64,000 nt of DNA from UBA935 sp031555615 (GCA_031555615.1 JAVBUF010000040.1:49770-113769); one strand, 5' to 3'; positions 51,765-61,337 are shown, counted from the stretch's first letter. A program made the numbers and translations. The notes: generated by a model not told the origin, from the sequence alone.

Positions 51765-53486
51765 ATGAACTATCAGGAACAGTATGATTTTTGGCGTACC
51801 AGTACTTATTTTGATGAGAATACCCATCAGGAACTGCAGGCCATTGCCGGAGATGAAAAGGAAATAGAAGATCGTTTTTATAAAGAATTGGAATTTGGGA
51901 CCGGCGGGCTCCGGGGAGTAATCGGTGCAGGAACCAACCGGATGAATATCTACACGGTCAGAAAAGCCACCCAGGGCCTGGCTAATTATATCATTAAGCA
52001 GGGCGGGAAGGACAAGGGTGTTGCAATCGCCTATGATTCCCGGCGAAAATCTCCTGAATTTGCCGATGAAGCGGCTCTTTGCCTGGCAGCCAATGGGATT
52101 AAGGCTTATGTATTTGAAGAACTGCGGCCTACTCCGGAGTTGTCTTTTGCATTGCGGACACTGGGATGTATTTCAGGTATTGTTATTACCGCCAGCCACA
52201 ATCCGCCGGAATATAACGGATATAAGGCTTATTGGGAAGACGGTGCCCAGGTAACAGCACCTAAAGATGTGGAAATTATCGAAGAAGTAAAGCAGGTAAC
52301 CGACTATGCTGATGTGAAGACCATGGATAAAAAGGCAGCCATGGAAGCCGGCCTGTATCAGGTCATCGGCAAGGAAATTGACGATGCTTACATGGTAGAA
52401 TTGAAGAAACAGATTATACATCCGGAAATTATCAGGGAAGTAGCCGATGATATTAAGATTGTTTATTCTCCTTTTAACGGAACCGGAAATGTACCGGTTC
52501 GCCGGATCCTTTCCGAATTAGGATTCAAGAACGTATATGTGGTTCCGGAGCAGGAAATGCCGGATCCAGACTTCACCACCCTGGATTATCCCAACCCGGA
52601 AGACCCTAAGGCATTTACGTTAGCCCTGAGGCTGGCCAAAGAAAAAAATGCGGATATTGTTCTGGCTACAGATCCGGATGCGGACCGTTTGGGAATCTAT
52701 GCCCTGGATGCGGTAAGCGGTGAATATATACCTTTTACAGGTAATATGTCCGGTATGCTGATTGCCGAGTATATTTTAAGAGAAAGAACCGCTGCCGGCA
52801 CCATGCCGGAGAACCCGGCCATGGTTTCCACCATTGTAACCACCAATATGGCTGCCGGTATTGCCAAAGACTATCAGGTGAAGTTTATTGAAGTGCTGAC
52901 GGGTTTCAAATATATTGGCGAGCAGATAAAATTATTTGAAGAAACCGGATCCAATCATTATGTTTTTGGTCTGGAAGAAAGCTATGGCTGTCTGGCCGGT
53001 ACCCATGCAAGAGACAAAGATGCCATCGTTGCCGTGATGTGTTTATGTGAGATGGCGGCATGGTGCAAAAAGCATGGCAGGACCGTTTGGGATCAGATGC
53101 TGAATTTATATAAAAAATATGGCTATTTTAAAGAAACACAGTATGCCATTACATTAAAAGGTATCGACGGTTCCAAACAGATACAGGAAATCATGGATAA
53201 GCTGAGAAGCAATCCCCCCAGGAACTTCGGTGATCTGGTAGTAAAAGAATTGCGGGATTATGAGAATGATGTGGTTACCAATCTGGAAACCGGTGCCACC
53301 GGTACCACTGGACTTCCGAAGTCCAATGTTTTATATTTTGACCTCACCAATGATTCCTGGTGTTGTGCCCGTCCCTCGGGAACAGAACCCAAAATCAAGT
53401 TTTATATGGGTGTGAAAGGAAACAGTCTCGCCGATGCTCAGGATCGGGTAGAGAAGCTGACCGAAGCATTGAAAGCGTATTTGTAG
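51765..53486 (+). CDS. pgcA: Phosphoglucomutase (alpha-D-phosphohexomutase family)
   Basis: A 573-residue enzyme interconverting glucose-6- and glucose-1-phosphate, feeding RmlA. All four family loops are present: active-site phosphoserine in ITASHNPPEYNGYK near residue 142, metal-binding LATDPDADRLG near 303, sugar-binding GLEESYG near 403 and phosphate-binding RPSGTEPKIKFYM near 540. Length matches the PgcA/PGM2-like group. The ATG at 51765 has GGAGG 8 bases upstream; the TTG at 51750 does not. The symbol is assigned by family. It sits between two glycosyltransferase genes in the operon. Confidence 0.93.
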   Translation: MNYQEQYDFWRTSTYFDENTHQELQAIAGDEKEIEDRFYKELEFGTGGLRGVIGAGTNRMNIYTVRKATQGLANYIIKQGGKDKGVAIAYDSRRKSPEFADEAALCLAANGIKAYVFEELRPTPELSFALRTLGCISGIVITASHNPPEYNGYKAYWEDGAQVTAPKDVEIIEEVKQVTDYADVKTMDKKAAMEAGLYQVIGKEIDDAYMVELKKQIIHPEIIREVADDIKIVYSPFNGTGNVPVRRILSELGFKNVYVVPEQEMPDPDFTTLDYPNPEDPKAFTLALRLAKEKNADIVLATDPDADRLGIYALDAVSGEYIPFTGNMSGMLIAEYILRERTAAGTMPENPAMVSTIVTTNMAAGIAKDYQVKFIEVLTGFKYIGEQIKLFEETGSNHYVFGLEESYGCLAGTHARDKDAIVAVMCLCEMAAWCKKHGRTVWDQMLNLYKKYGYFKETQYAITLKGIDGSKQIQEIMDKLRSNPPRNFGDLVVKELRDYENDVVTNLETGATGTTGLPKSNVLYFDLTNDSWCCARPSGTEPKIKFYMGVKGNSLADAQDRVEKLTEALKAYL

Positions 53487-53495
53487 GAGATTTAT

Positions 53496-54911
53496 ATGGG
53501 CAACCTCTTTAGAATCAGCAATATTAAGAAAACCATATATTATATGAAGAAGAATGGCATTAAACAGGCTTATTATGCGGCTAAAGAGCGTGCTGTCAGG
53601 GAAATAGGGGATAATTATACCTATCAGCCTTTATCGGAGCATACATTAATGGGGCAGAGGGCGCGCAGCGCCGCTCTGCCTTATAAGTTCAGTATCGTAG
53701 TGCCGGCTTATGAACCCAATCCGGTACACTTCAAAGAAATGATGGAGTCTGTGCTCCGGCAGACTTATTCAAAATGGGAATTGATTATTGCTGATGCCGG
53801 TAAGCAGGAAACGGTAGAGGCTATTGTCAAGGAATATCAGGAAAAAGACTCTCGTATTTGTTATCGAAGATTAAGCGGGAATAAGGGAATATCAGGGAAT
53901 ACCAATCAGGCATTGCAGTTTACTACCGGTGATTATGTGGGACTTTTGGATCATGATGATTTGCTGACACAGGATGCACTATATGAGATGGCTGAGGCTG
54001 TGCATGCAGGTACGAAAAAGGGAAACATGATCAAATTCCTCTATTCTAACGAGGATAAGTGCAATGAGGATGGGACAAAATTCTTTGATTATCACCAAAA
54101 ACCTGCATTAAATTTAGATTTAATTTTGTCAAACAACTATATTTGTCACTTTTTGGTGATGAAAAGAGAATTGATCCAAACATTGGAGTTCCGTCCTGCT
54201 TATGATGGGGCTCAGGATTATGATATTGTTCTTCGGGCTATCGATTCCATGCTGGGAAAAGCTGCCAAGAGAACGGCAGAAGAGCTGATCATCAGTCTGC
54301 GTCATACAAAAGAAGAAGTTGCTCATGTGGACAAGGTGCTGTATCATTGGCGATGTCATTCCGGGTCTACGGCCGATAATCCGCAAAGTAAGGAATATGC
54401 TTACGAAGCGGGAAAACGGGCCATCGAGGATTTCCTGCGTAAACGGGGATGGAACGGTGAAGTGAGCCATACCAGGCATTTGGGTTTTTACCGGATTGAT
54501 TATATACCGGATGAGCTGAGCCTCAGGCCGGAGGTGGGAATTGTCGGCGGCAAGCTGCTGAACAGGAAGAATAAAATAGCGGGTGGTATTTATAAAAGTG
54601 AGGGTACGCCGCTTTTTCACGGACTGCATAAGGAATATAGCGGATATATGCATCGAGCCAGTCTTCGTCAGGAAGCAGAAGCGGTTGATGTCAGATGTAT
54701 GATGGTATCTCCGGCAGTAGAAGAGATTTTAGAGGAAGTGATCGGCCTGCCATATCTGAAAAATACGAAAACCGGTCGTTTTGACTGGAAAGGCGGCTTG
54801 AAAGAGGAGGCCGATTATAAAAAGATAAGCTTGGAGTTTTGCCGAAAGGTCCGTGCGGCGGGCTACACAATAGTATGGGATCCGAATATGACAGAAAGAC
54901 TGAAATATTAA
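53496..54911 (+). CDS. GT2 glycosyltransferase with decayed second domain
   Basis: A 471-residue protein. Residues about 65-300 are a full GT2 domain (FSIVVPAYEPNPVHFKEMME, GLLDHDDLLTQDALYEM, FLYSNEDKCNEDGTKFF, YDGAQDYDIVLRAIDS). The remaining 150 residues keep only the tail of a second GT2 domain (EVGIVGGKLLNRKNKIAGGI, VDVRCMMVSPAVEEILEE), with the nucleotide-binding half absent. This is the mirror image of the protein at 47699, whose first domain is the degenerate one. It resembles the first half of the protein at 49750. The gene begins 9 bases after the phosphoglucomutase stop. Confidence 0.85.
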   Translation: MGNLFRISNIKKTIYYMKKNGIKQAYYAAKERAVREIGDNYTYQPLSEHTLMGQRARSAALPYKFSIVVPAYEPNPVHFKEMMESVLRQTYSKWELIIADAGKQETVEAIVKEYQEKDSRICYRRLSGNKGISGNTNQALQFTTGDYVGLLDHDDLLTQDALYEMAEAVHAGTKKGNMIKFLYSNEDKCNEDGTKFFDYHQKPALNLDLILSNNYICHFLVMKRELIQTLEFRPAYDGAQDYDIVLRAIDSMLGKAAKRTAEELIISLRHTKEEVAHVDKVLYHWRCHSGSTADNPQSKEYAYEAGKRAIEDFLRKRGWNGEVSHTRHLGFYRIDYIPDELSLRPEVGIVGGKLLNRKNKIAGGIYKSEGTPLFHGLHKEYSGYMHRASLRQEAEAVDVRCMMVSPAVEEILEEVIGLPYLKNTKTGRFDWKGGLKEEADYKKISLEFCRKVRAAGYTIVWDPNMTERLKY

Positions 54912-54929
54912 ATGGAGATTCAACTTATT

Positions 54930-55898
54930 ATGCAGAAGGTTACGGTGGTGATTCCCAACTATAACGGGGTTCATTATTTACAAGAGTGTTTGAAATCATT
55001 ATTTTCAGGAGATTTAATACCGGATGTTATTGTAAGCGATAATGGTTCGGAGGATGGAAGTGCGGGGTGGGTTGCTGAGAATTACCCGCAGGTTCGGTTG
55101 ATTTGTTTTGAAGAAAATACAGGATTCTGTAAAGCGGTCAATGCCGGTATTAAGCAGGCAGCAACAGAGTATGTTATTTTGCTGAATAATGATACTGTAG
55201 CAGCGCCTGGATTTGTCTCTGGATTGGTGGAAGCCATTAGCAAAGATGAGAGGATTTTTTCGGCCGGGGCCAAGATGCTTTGTTTAGCGGAACCGGAAAA
55301 AATTGATGATGCCGGGGATTACTACTGTGCATTGGGATGGGCCTTTGCCAGGGGCAAGCATAAGCCTTCAGCCAATTTCAATAAAGAAAAACGAATTTTT
55401 GCTGCCTGTGCCGGAGCAGCCATTTACCGGAAGAGCATTGTTGAGGAACTGGATTATTTTGACGAAGCACATTTTGCTTATTTAGAAGATGTTGATATCG
55501 GTTATCGGGCACAGTTGAAGGGATATTATAATGTGTTCGCGCCTAAGGCCGAGGTTCTTCATGCCGGCAGCGGAGCCAGCGGCTCCCGGTATAATCTGTT
55601 TAAAACCGATCAGACTTCCCGTAACAGCATTTACCTGATTTATAAAAATATGCCTTTTTTACAAATTTTAATTAATCTTCCGTTTTTACTCATTGGTTTT
55701 GGGATTAAGTTCTTATTTTTTGCATTAAAAGGAATGGGCGGCCGTTATTTGAAGGGTTTGGGCCAGGGATTTGTCCTGTCGGCAAGCAAAAAGGGGAAAA
55801 GCAGGAAGGTCCGGTTTAAATGGAGTGATTTTGGATATTATGTAAGGATACAGGGGCAGCTTTACTTTAATATGCTTAGGCGGATATGGATTTTTTAG
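54930..55898 (+). CDS. GT2 glycosyltransferase (rhamnosyltransferase WbbL-like)
   Basis: A 322-residue GT2 enzyme: VTVVIPNYNGVHYLQECLKS, VSDNGSEDGS, NTGFCKAVNAGIKQA, LLNNDTVAAPGFVSGLVEA, AGAAIYRKSIVEELDYFDE and YLEDVDIGYRAQLKGY, the pattern of dTDP-rhamnosyltransferases of the WbbL type. A hydrophobic stretch near residue 240-265 (FLQILINLPFLLIGFGIKFL) may contact the membrane. The ATG at 54912, directly after the previous stop, is an alternative start; I prefer 54930 for the family N-terminus and because GGAGA lies upstream. It probably adds the linker rhamnose to a polyprenyl-linked sugar. Confidence 0.85.
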   Translation: MQKVTVVIPNYNGVHYLQECLKSLFSGDLIPDVIVSDNGSEDGSAGWVAENYPQVRLICFEENTGFCKAVNAGIKQAATEYVILLNNDTVAAPGFVSGLVEAISKDERIFSAGAKMLCLAEPEKIDDAGDYYCALGWAFARGKHKPSANFNKEKRIFAACAGAAIYRKSIVEELDYFDEAHFAYLEDVDIGYRAQLKGYYNVFAPKAEVLHAGSGASGSRYNLFKTDQTSRNSIYLIYKNMPFLQILINLPFLLIGFGIKFLFFALKGMGGRYLKGLGQGFVLSASKKGKSRKVRFKWSDFGYYVRIQGQLYFNMLRRIWIF

Positions 55899-55950
55899 GT
55901 TACAGTTACTGGCCAGCCAGTGGACAGTAGCTTCTTTAGTAAAATTTAAG

Positions 55951-55979
55951 TTGTACATTTCAGGGCGGTATTGTAAAAT
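55951..55979 (+). promoter_or_regulatory. Promoter of the initiating phosphoglycosyltransferase gene
   Basis: TTGTAC (55951-55956), 17-base spacer, TAAAAT (55974-55979), 37 bases before the ATG. Confidence 0.5.
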
Positions 55980-56015
55980 ATTTCCTAGGGGTTATTTAAC
56001 AAAAGGTTAAGCCAA

Positions 56016-57419
56016 ATGATTAAAGATAATCAGAAAATATTCAATAGAATACATCTTGTGATGGATGCCATAGTTGTAGCGATTTCTTATATGCTGGCCT
56101 GGTATATTAAGTTTGAAACTATATTTATGGATGAGGAAGCCGGAGCGCTGTCAATGGAGACTTACTTCAACGCGCTCTATTTTTTGGTACCTGCATATGT
56201 GTTATTGTATTACTTCTTTAATATGTATGCACCGAAACGGGCGACCCGCCGGAAATATGAAATATTCGGAATTATTCAATCCAATACAGCCGGATTAGTT
56301 TTGTTTATCGTGGTGTTGTATATTATCCATCAGGAAGATTTCTCCCGGATGATGATTTTTATTTTCTATTGTGTAAACATTATTCTGACAACCTTAAGCC
56401 GCTCGCTGATTCGAAGCTTCCTGCAATTTTTCAGGAAACGGGGCTATAATCTCAAATATATTCTGCTGGTAGGCTATTCCAGAGCAGCAGAGGAATACAT
56501 TACCAGAATCAATTCCAATCCCCAGTGGGGGTATGTGATCCGTGGGATACTGGATGACCGGGTACCCAGCGGAACCATGTATAAAGGCGTCAAGGTTGTG
56601 GGCCGGATTGATAATATTTTATATATCCTGCCGGAAAACAAGCTGGATGAAATAGCCATTACACTGGCCTTGAAGGATTATGACCATTTGGAATATATTG
56701 TTGATTTGTGCGAAAAGTCAGGGGTGCATACAAAATTCATTCCGGATTATAATTCCCTGGTGCCCAGCCGGCCTTATACAGAAGATTTGATGGGACTGCC
56801 GGTTATCAATATTCGGTACGTACCATTGACCAATACCTTGAATTGGGTTTCAAAGCGGGCTGTGGATTTAATCGGTTCTTTTTGCGGAATTATATTGTTT
56901 TCCCCGATTATGCTGCTGGCCGCTATTGCCATAAGGTGTACAAGCAGGGGGCCGATTATTTTCAAGCAGGAAAGAGTGGGGCTGCATAATAAACCCTTCA
57001 ATATATATAAGTTTCGGACTATGGAGATGCAGAAGGGAAGTACCGATCAGCGTTCCTGGACGGTGAAGGATGATCCCCGCGTGACCAAGGTGGGCAAATT
57101 TTTACGAAAGACCAGTATTGATGAACTGCCGCAGTTTTTTAATATATTAATGGGAGAAATGAGTCTGGTAGGACCACGGCCCGAACAACTGCTTTTTGTT
57201 GAAAAATTTAAGGAAGAAATCCCCAGATATATGATTAAGCATCAGGTCCGGCCGGGACTTACCGGATGGGCACAGATTAATGGATACAGGGGGGATACAT
57301 CCATAAGAAAGAGAATCGAATATGATATTTTCTATATCGAAAACTGGACATTTTTATTTGATGTGAAAATTTTATTTCTGACAATTTTTAAAGGTTTTAT
57401 CAGCAAGAACGCTTATTAA
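56016..57419 (+). CDS. Undecaprenyl-phosphate glycosylphosphotransferase (WcaJ/WbaP-like)
   Basis: A 467-residue membrane enzyme that starts glycan synthesis by moving a sugar-1-phosphate to undecaprenyl phosphate. The N-terminal third has four or five membrane segments; a Rossmann-like domain follows (YILLVGYSRAAEEYITRI, VVGRIDNI). The C-terminal catalytic domain is typical of polyprenol-phosphate hexose-1-phosphate transferases: SKRAVDLIGSFCGIILFSPI, IIFKQERVGLHNKPFNIYKF, RKTSIDELPQFFNIL, MSLVGPRPEQ and VRPGLTGWAQINGYRG. Length is normal. It has its own promoter after the glycosyltransferase run. The first sugar is probably glucose or galactose. Confidence 0.93.
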   Translation: MIKDNQKIFNRIHLVMDAIVVAISYMLAWYIKFETIFMDEEAGALSMETYFNALYFLVPAYVLLYYFFNMYAPKRATRRKYEIFGIIQSNTAGLVLFIVVLYIIHQEDFSRMMIFIFYCVNIILTTLSRSLIRSFLQFFRKRGYNLKYILLVGYSRAAEEYITRINSNPQWGYVIRGILDDRVPSGTMYKGVKVVGRIDNILYILPENKLDEIAITLALKDYDHLEYIVDLCEKSGVHTKFIPDYNSLVPSRPYTEDLMGLPVINIRYVPLTNTLNWVSKRAVDLIGSFCGIILFSPIMLLAAIAIRCTSRGPIIFKQERVGLHNKPFNIYKFRTMEMQKGSTDQRSWTVKDDPRVTKVGKFLRKTSIDELPQFFNILMGEMSLVGPRPEQLLFVEKFKEEIPRYMIKHQVRPGLTGWAQINGYRGDTSIRKRIEYDIFYIENWTFLFDVKILFLTIFKGFISKNAY

Positions 57420-57441
57420 GTAATTTTTAAGACAAAAATAC

Positions 57442-57470
57442 TTGTATTTTTTTAGCTTCTATGAGAGAAT
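57442..57470 (+). promoter_or_regulatory. Promoter of the LCP gene (TTGTAT class)
   Basis: TTGTAT (57442-57447), 17-base spacer, GAGAAT (57465-57470). GACAAAAA lies just upstream (57431-57438), as at the GH25 gene promoter (36688-36695). Confidence 0.5.
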
Positions 57471-57522
57471 TATTTCTTGATTAGGTAATACTAATGAAAA
57501 ATAAGGGAGAGATTTAGAAAAA

Positions 57523-58827
57523 ATGGCTACAGATGGCAGAAAGAATGTAAATGGTAATCGCAGCGGCGATAAGCGCAGCAGCAGTAGAAATAGTGATAGA
57601 AATTATGACAGAAATAATGATAGAAACTATAGTGACCGAAGCACCAGAGACAGAAGCGGCGGCCGAAGCAATCAGGGTAATCCCAGAAGCAAAAGCAGAT
57701 ATGAGGATCGGTATGATGACCGATATGATGACCGGGAAACCAGAAGCAAAAGGCCTAATGGCGGCGGCGCAGTGTCAGCCAAAAAAAGTGCAAAGAAGAA
57801 ACGCGGAAAGATTATTTTGTTTATTGTAGAAATATTTGTTCTGCTTCTTATGGTGGTATTTTTATACGGCGCTTTAAAAGTAGAAAAAACCGGTAAAGTT
57901 AATATTCCGGAAGAAGATATTGTTATTAATAAAACGGTGAAGGAATATGCGGAAACCAGTCTGAAAGGATATCGCAACGTAGCATTATTTGGTGTGGATT
58001 CCATTTCCGGAGAATTATCCAAGGGAACCAGAAGCGACAGTATCATGATCGCTTCCGTCAATCAGGATACAGGAGAATGTAAGCTGGTATCGGTTTACCG
58101 TGATACTTATTTGAATCTCAGCAATGACTCCTATAATAAATGTAATGCAGCATATGCCAAAGGCGGCCCGGAACAGGCTATTAATATGCTGAATATGAAC
58201 ATGGATATGAATGTCACGGATTTCATAACCGTAGGTTTCAGAGGCGTTACCGATACAGTGGATGCTTTGGGCGGCATTATGATTGATATTGATGAAGCCG
58301 AGTTGAAGCACATCAACAGCTACCAGACCACCATGGCCAAGGAGATGAAACGGGATTATGTACCCGTTACCAGTACCGGATACCAGAAGCTGGATGGCTT
58401 GCAGGCCACAGCCTACTGCCGTATCCGTTATACTGCGGGGGACGATTTCAAAAGAGCTGAGCGTCAGCGGGAAGTGCTGATGGCCATTTTGGATGAGGCG
58501 AAAAAGGCATCGCCCGCAACCCTTAATAATATAGCAAATGAAGTATTCGGTTCGGTTTATACATCTTTGGATCTGACGGAAATTATTTCCCTGTTGGGTG
58601 ATGTTGCAAAATATAAGATTGTAGACAACGGCGGATTCCCGGAAGCTTCCATGCGAGCCACGGGAACCATCGGAAAATCCGGAAGCTGTGTTGTTCCGGT
58701 AGATTTGGAGAAGAACGTAATCTGGCTGCATCAATTCCTGTTTGATGTGGATGACTATGAGCCTTCAGCAGAAGTAAAAGCATATAGCCAGAAGATTAAG
58801 AGTGATACCAGTCAGTATATAAAATAA
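57523..58827 (+). CDS. LytR-CpsA-Psr (LCP) family glycopolymer ligase
   Basis: A 434-residue type II membrane protein. Residues 1-95 are a cytoplasmic low-complexity tail of Arg, Asp, Asn, Ser and Tyr (RNYDRNNDRNYSDRSTRDRS). A membrane helix follows near 102-122 (IILFIVEIFVLLLMVVFLYG). The LCP domain spans about 160-360: NVALFGVDSI, GTRSDSIMIASVN, LVSVYRDTYLNL, KCNAAYAKGGPEQAINMLN, YCRIRYTAGDDFKRAERQRE. LCP proteins transfer undecaprenyl-pyrophosphate-linked polymers to peptidoglycan. It closes the main polysaccharide operon region, follows the initiating transferase gene and ends in a strong terminator. Confidence 0.92.
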   Translation: MATDGRKNVNGNRSGDKRSSSRNSDRNYDRNNDRNYSDRSTRDRSGGRSNQGNPRSKSRYEDRYDDRYDDRETRSKRPNGGGAVSAKKSAKKKRGKIILFIVEIFVLLLMVVFLYGALKVEKTGKVNIPEEDIVINKTVKEYAETSLKGYRNVALFGVDSISGELSKGTRSDSIMIASVNQDTGECKLVSVYRDTYLNLSNDSYNKCNAAYAKGGPEQAINMLNMNMDMNVTDFITVGFRGVTDTVDALGGIMIDIDEAELKHINSYQTTMAKEMKRDYVPVTSTGYQKLDGLQATAYCRIRYTAGDDFKRAERQREVLMAILDEAKKASPATLNNIANEVFGSVYTSLDLTEIISLLGDVAKYKIVDNGGFPEASMRATGTIGKSGSCVVPVDLEKNVIWLHQFLFDVDDYEPSAEVKAYSQKIKSDTSQYIK

Positions 58828-58852
58828 GTAATAGTATTTGACAAGCTGTAAG

Positions 58853-58881
58853 GAGCTGCCGGTCTGCGGCAGCTCTTTTTT
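58853..58881 (+). terminator. Rho-independent terminator after the LCP gene
   Basis: Perfect 9-bp GC-rich stem GAGCTGCCG (58853-58861) and CGGCAGCTC (58867-58875), five-base loop, then six T. Confidence 0.9.
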
Positions 58882-58901
58882 AAAAGAAAGGGGCATGTGA
58901 T

Positions 58902-59825
58902 ATGACAGTTGATATAATAATTCCTGCCTATAAGCCGCAAGAAGGCTTTTTGAGACTGTTGGATTGCCTGCAGGAACAGACGGTTAAACCGGAAAAAATC
59001 ATTATCATCAATACTGAAAAAAAATATTTGGAAGATTTGATTTCCGCAGAAGCTTTACTGGAAAAATATGGTCAGGTGCTTGTCCGTCACATTACCGAGG
59101 CTGAATTTGATCATGGAAACAGCCGTAATCTGGGCGCATCTCTCTCCGGGGCGGATTGTTTTATTATGATGACACAGGATGCCATACCGACAAATAAATT
59201 TGTGATTGAAAATCTGATAAAAGCACTGGAGGATGAAAGGACAGCGGTGGCCTATGCCCGCCAATGCCCCACCGAAAGCAGCGATGCTCTGGAGCGGTTT
59301 GTCCGAAATTTTAATTATGGAGAAATTTCGCGGTATAAAACAGAGAAGGATGCAGCGCAGTTGGGCATAAAAACCTATTTTTGTTCTAATGTATGTGCGG
59401 CATATAAAGCGGAAATTTTTCAGCAATTGGGTGGCTTTATATCCCGAACCATTTTTAACGAAGATATGATTTATGCCGCCAAAGCAGTCAAAGCCGGATA
59501 TGCCATTCAATATGTACCTTCCGCTGCCGTATTTCATACCCACAATTATACCAACCGTCAGCAATTTTGCCGGAATTTTGATCTGGGCGTTTCCCATGCC
59601 GATCATCCGGAGGTGTTTGACGGGCTGTCTTCCGAATCAGAAGGAATCCGCATGATCACACAGGCTTCCGGCTATCTGCTGAAAAATGGAAAGCCTTTCC
59701 TGATTATCAAGCTGTTTTTTCAAAGCCTGGCGAAATATATGGGTTACTATATGGGAAAACGGTACAGGAAGTTGTCTCATCAGCGCATATTAAAATATAC
59801 CATGAATAAAAATTACTGGAAGTAA
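58902..59825 (+). CDS. GT2 glycosyltransferase (rhamnosyltransferase-like)
   Basis: A 307-residue GT2 enzyme. The N-terminal VDIIIPAYKPQEGFLRLLDC leads to the block AEFDHGNSRNLGASLSGADC, characteristic of a group of rhamnosyltransferase-like proteins, then MMTQDAIPTNKFVIENLIKA, CSNVCAAYKAEIFQQLGG, FNEDMIYAAKAVKAGY and VFHTHNYTNRQQF. No membrane segment is clear. GAAAGGGGCATGTGAT precedes the ATG. It stands alone after the LCP terminator and before the HtrA gene. It probably contributes to the same surface polymer. Confidence 0.88.
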   Translation: MTVDIIIPAYKPQEGFLRLLDCLQEQTVKPEKIIIINTEKKYLEDLISAEALLEKYGQVLVRHITEAEFDHGNSRNLGASLSGADCFIMMTQDAIPTNKFVIENLIKALEDERTAVAYARQCPTESSDALERFVRNFNYGEISRYKTEKDAAQLGIKTYFCSNVCAAYKAEIFQQLGGFISRTIFNEDMIYAAKAVKAGYAIQYVPSAAVFHTHNYTNRQQFCRNFDLGVSHADHPEVFDGLSSESEGIRMITQASGYLLKNGKPFLIIKLFFQSLAKYMGYYMGKRYRKLSHQRILKYTMNKNYWK

Positions 59826-59889
59826 GCCAGTACATATTTTTTTTGCAAATTAATCACAAAAAGGACACAAATGACGGCTATACTTACAA

Positions 59890-59895
59890 TATAAT
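59890..59895 (+). promoter_or_regulatory. -10 element of the HtrA gene
   Basis: A consensus TATAAT 23 bases before the ATG at 59919. No sigma-A -35 box at 16-18 bases, so recognition may depend on another factor. Confidence 0.3.
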
Positions 59896-59918
59896 CAAAT
59901 TAGAAAGAGGTGGAGCTT

Positions 59919-61256
59919 ATGTATGAGAATGATTTTTCTTTTGATGTGAAGCCCGAAACACCTGCTCCTAAAAAGGGGATGGGTTATGGCAAAAAAGTTA
60001 TGGTGTCCATCAGTTTGGGATTGTTTTTTGGAGTTTGCGGAGGTTTGGGCTTTCAGGCAGTAACATCGGCTTCTGATCTTATCAAAAGCGGTATCGAACA
60101 GGCGGAAGCAAAATTGAATAAGGCGGATAGCGAGGATGTGGTAGAAGCCCTGGGCCAGGCAGAAAATGATGGCGCGGAACAGCCGGCGGCAGCGAATGTA
60201 AAAACGGCCGGACTGGTAGAGAGTACACAAGTGACTACAGCGGTGGTGACCGATGTAACGGAAGTGGTGGAAGAAGTAATGCCGGCAGTAGTTTCCGTAA
60301 GCAATAACTATGTGGAGAACATAAATTTTTACGGACGGGAACTTTCCAATGAAGGAGTAGCCAGCGGTTCCGGAATTATTGTCGGTGAAAATGATACCGA
60401 GCTTTTAATCGTAACCAATTATCATGTAGTATATGAGACCCAAAAATTGGAGATTCAGTTTGTTGACGGCAGTACTGCCGAGGCACAGGTGAAAGGAACC
60501 GAACCCAGCATGGATCTGGCTGTAGTTGCTGTTAAATTAGCCGATATTGGCAGCGAGACCATAAACAGCATTGCCATTGCCACTTTGGGTGATTCCGATG
60601 CGCTGTCGGTAGGTGAACCGGCTATTGCTATCGGTAACGCCATGGGATACGGACAATCCGTTACCACCGGTGTGATCAGTGCCCTTGACCGGGAAGCTGC
60701 TTATTCCAATGGGGAATCAGAGGTAAGCAATACTTTTATCCAGACGGATGCGGCTATCAATCCCGGTAACTCCGGCGGTGCCCTTTTAAATATGAAGGGT
60801 GAGGTCGTGGGAATCAATTCCAATAAAGTCGGCGGTTCTTTGATTGAAGGTATGGGATATGCCATTCCGATTTCATCAGCCAAGCCCATAATCGCTGATC
60901 TGATGTTAATGCAGACCAGAGGAAAGGTATCTCAGGAGGAACAAGGCTATCTGGGAATCACAGGCCTTACCGTGGGAGATGAATATGCCGAAGCATATAA
61001 TCTTCCCAAGGGAGTATATATTTCACAGGTATTTGAAGGAACGGCTGCAGAGAAGGCCGGATTGGTTAAGGGTGATATTATTACCAGATTTGACGGAACA
61101 GAAATGCTCAGCATGGAATCTCTGCAAAAAAGACTGAGTTTCTATAACGCCGGCGAGATCGTGGAGATTACGATAATGCGGGGAGATGCCATGGGCGGAT
61201 ATGAGGAAAAGACGCTTCAGATAGAATTAGGAACGCGAGAATCAATTCAAGGATAA
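59919..61256 (+). CDS. HtrA/DegP-family membrane-anchored serine protease
   Basis: A 445-residue S1C protease for quality control of exported proteins. A short cytoplasmic N-terminus is followed by a membrane helix near residues 27-45 (VMVSISLGLFFGVCGGLGF), an Ala/Glu-rich linker and a trypsin-like domain with His in VTNYHVV near 167, Asp in SMDLAVVAV near 198 and Ser in NPGNSGGALLN near 284. A PDZ domain follows near 335-435 (YLGITGLTVGDEYAEAYNL, GVYISQVFEGTAAEKAGLVK). I use the ATG at 59919 after AGAGGTGGAG; a GTG at 59910 is in phase. The PrcB-like lipoprotein and a large secreted protein follow. Confidence 0.93.
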   Translation: MYENDFSFDVKPETPAPKKGMGYGKKVMVSISLGLFFGVCGGLGFQAVTSASDLIKSGIEQAEAKLNKADSEDVVEALGQAENDGAEQPAAANVKTAGLVESTQVTTAVVTDVTEVVEEVMPAVVSVSNNYVENINFYGRELSNEGVASGSGIIVGENDTELLIVTNYHVVYETQKLEIQFVDGSTAEAQVKGTEPSMDLAVVAVKLADIGSETINSIAIATLGDSDALSVGEPAIAIGNAMGYGQSVTTGVISALDREAAYSNGESEVSNTFIQTDAAINPGNSGGALLNMKGEVVGINSNKVGGSLIEGMGYAIPISSAKPIIADLMLMQTRGKVSQEEQGYLGITGLTVGDEYAEAYNLPKGVYISQVFEGTAAEKAGLVKGDIITRFDGTEMLSMESLQKRLSFYNAGEIVEITIMRGDAMGGYEEKTLQIELGTRESIQG

Positions 61257-61337
61257 TAACCCAATTTAATCGGAATAATCCCATTGCTTTTTCATAAAAT
61301 GATAGTAAGTATCAGATGGAAAAGTGATGGGATTTTT

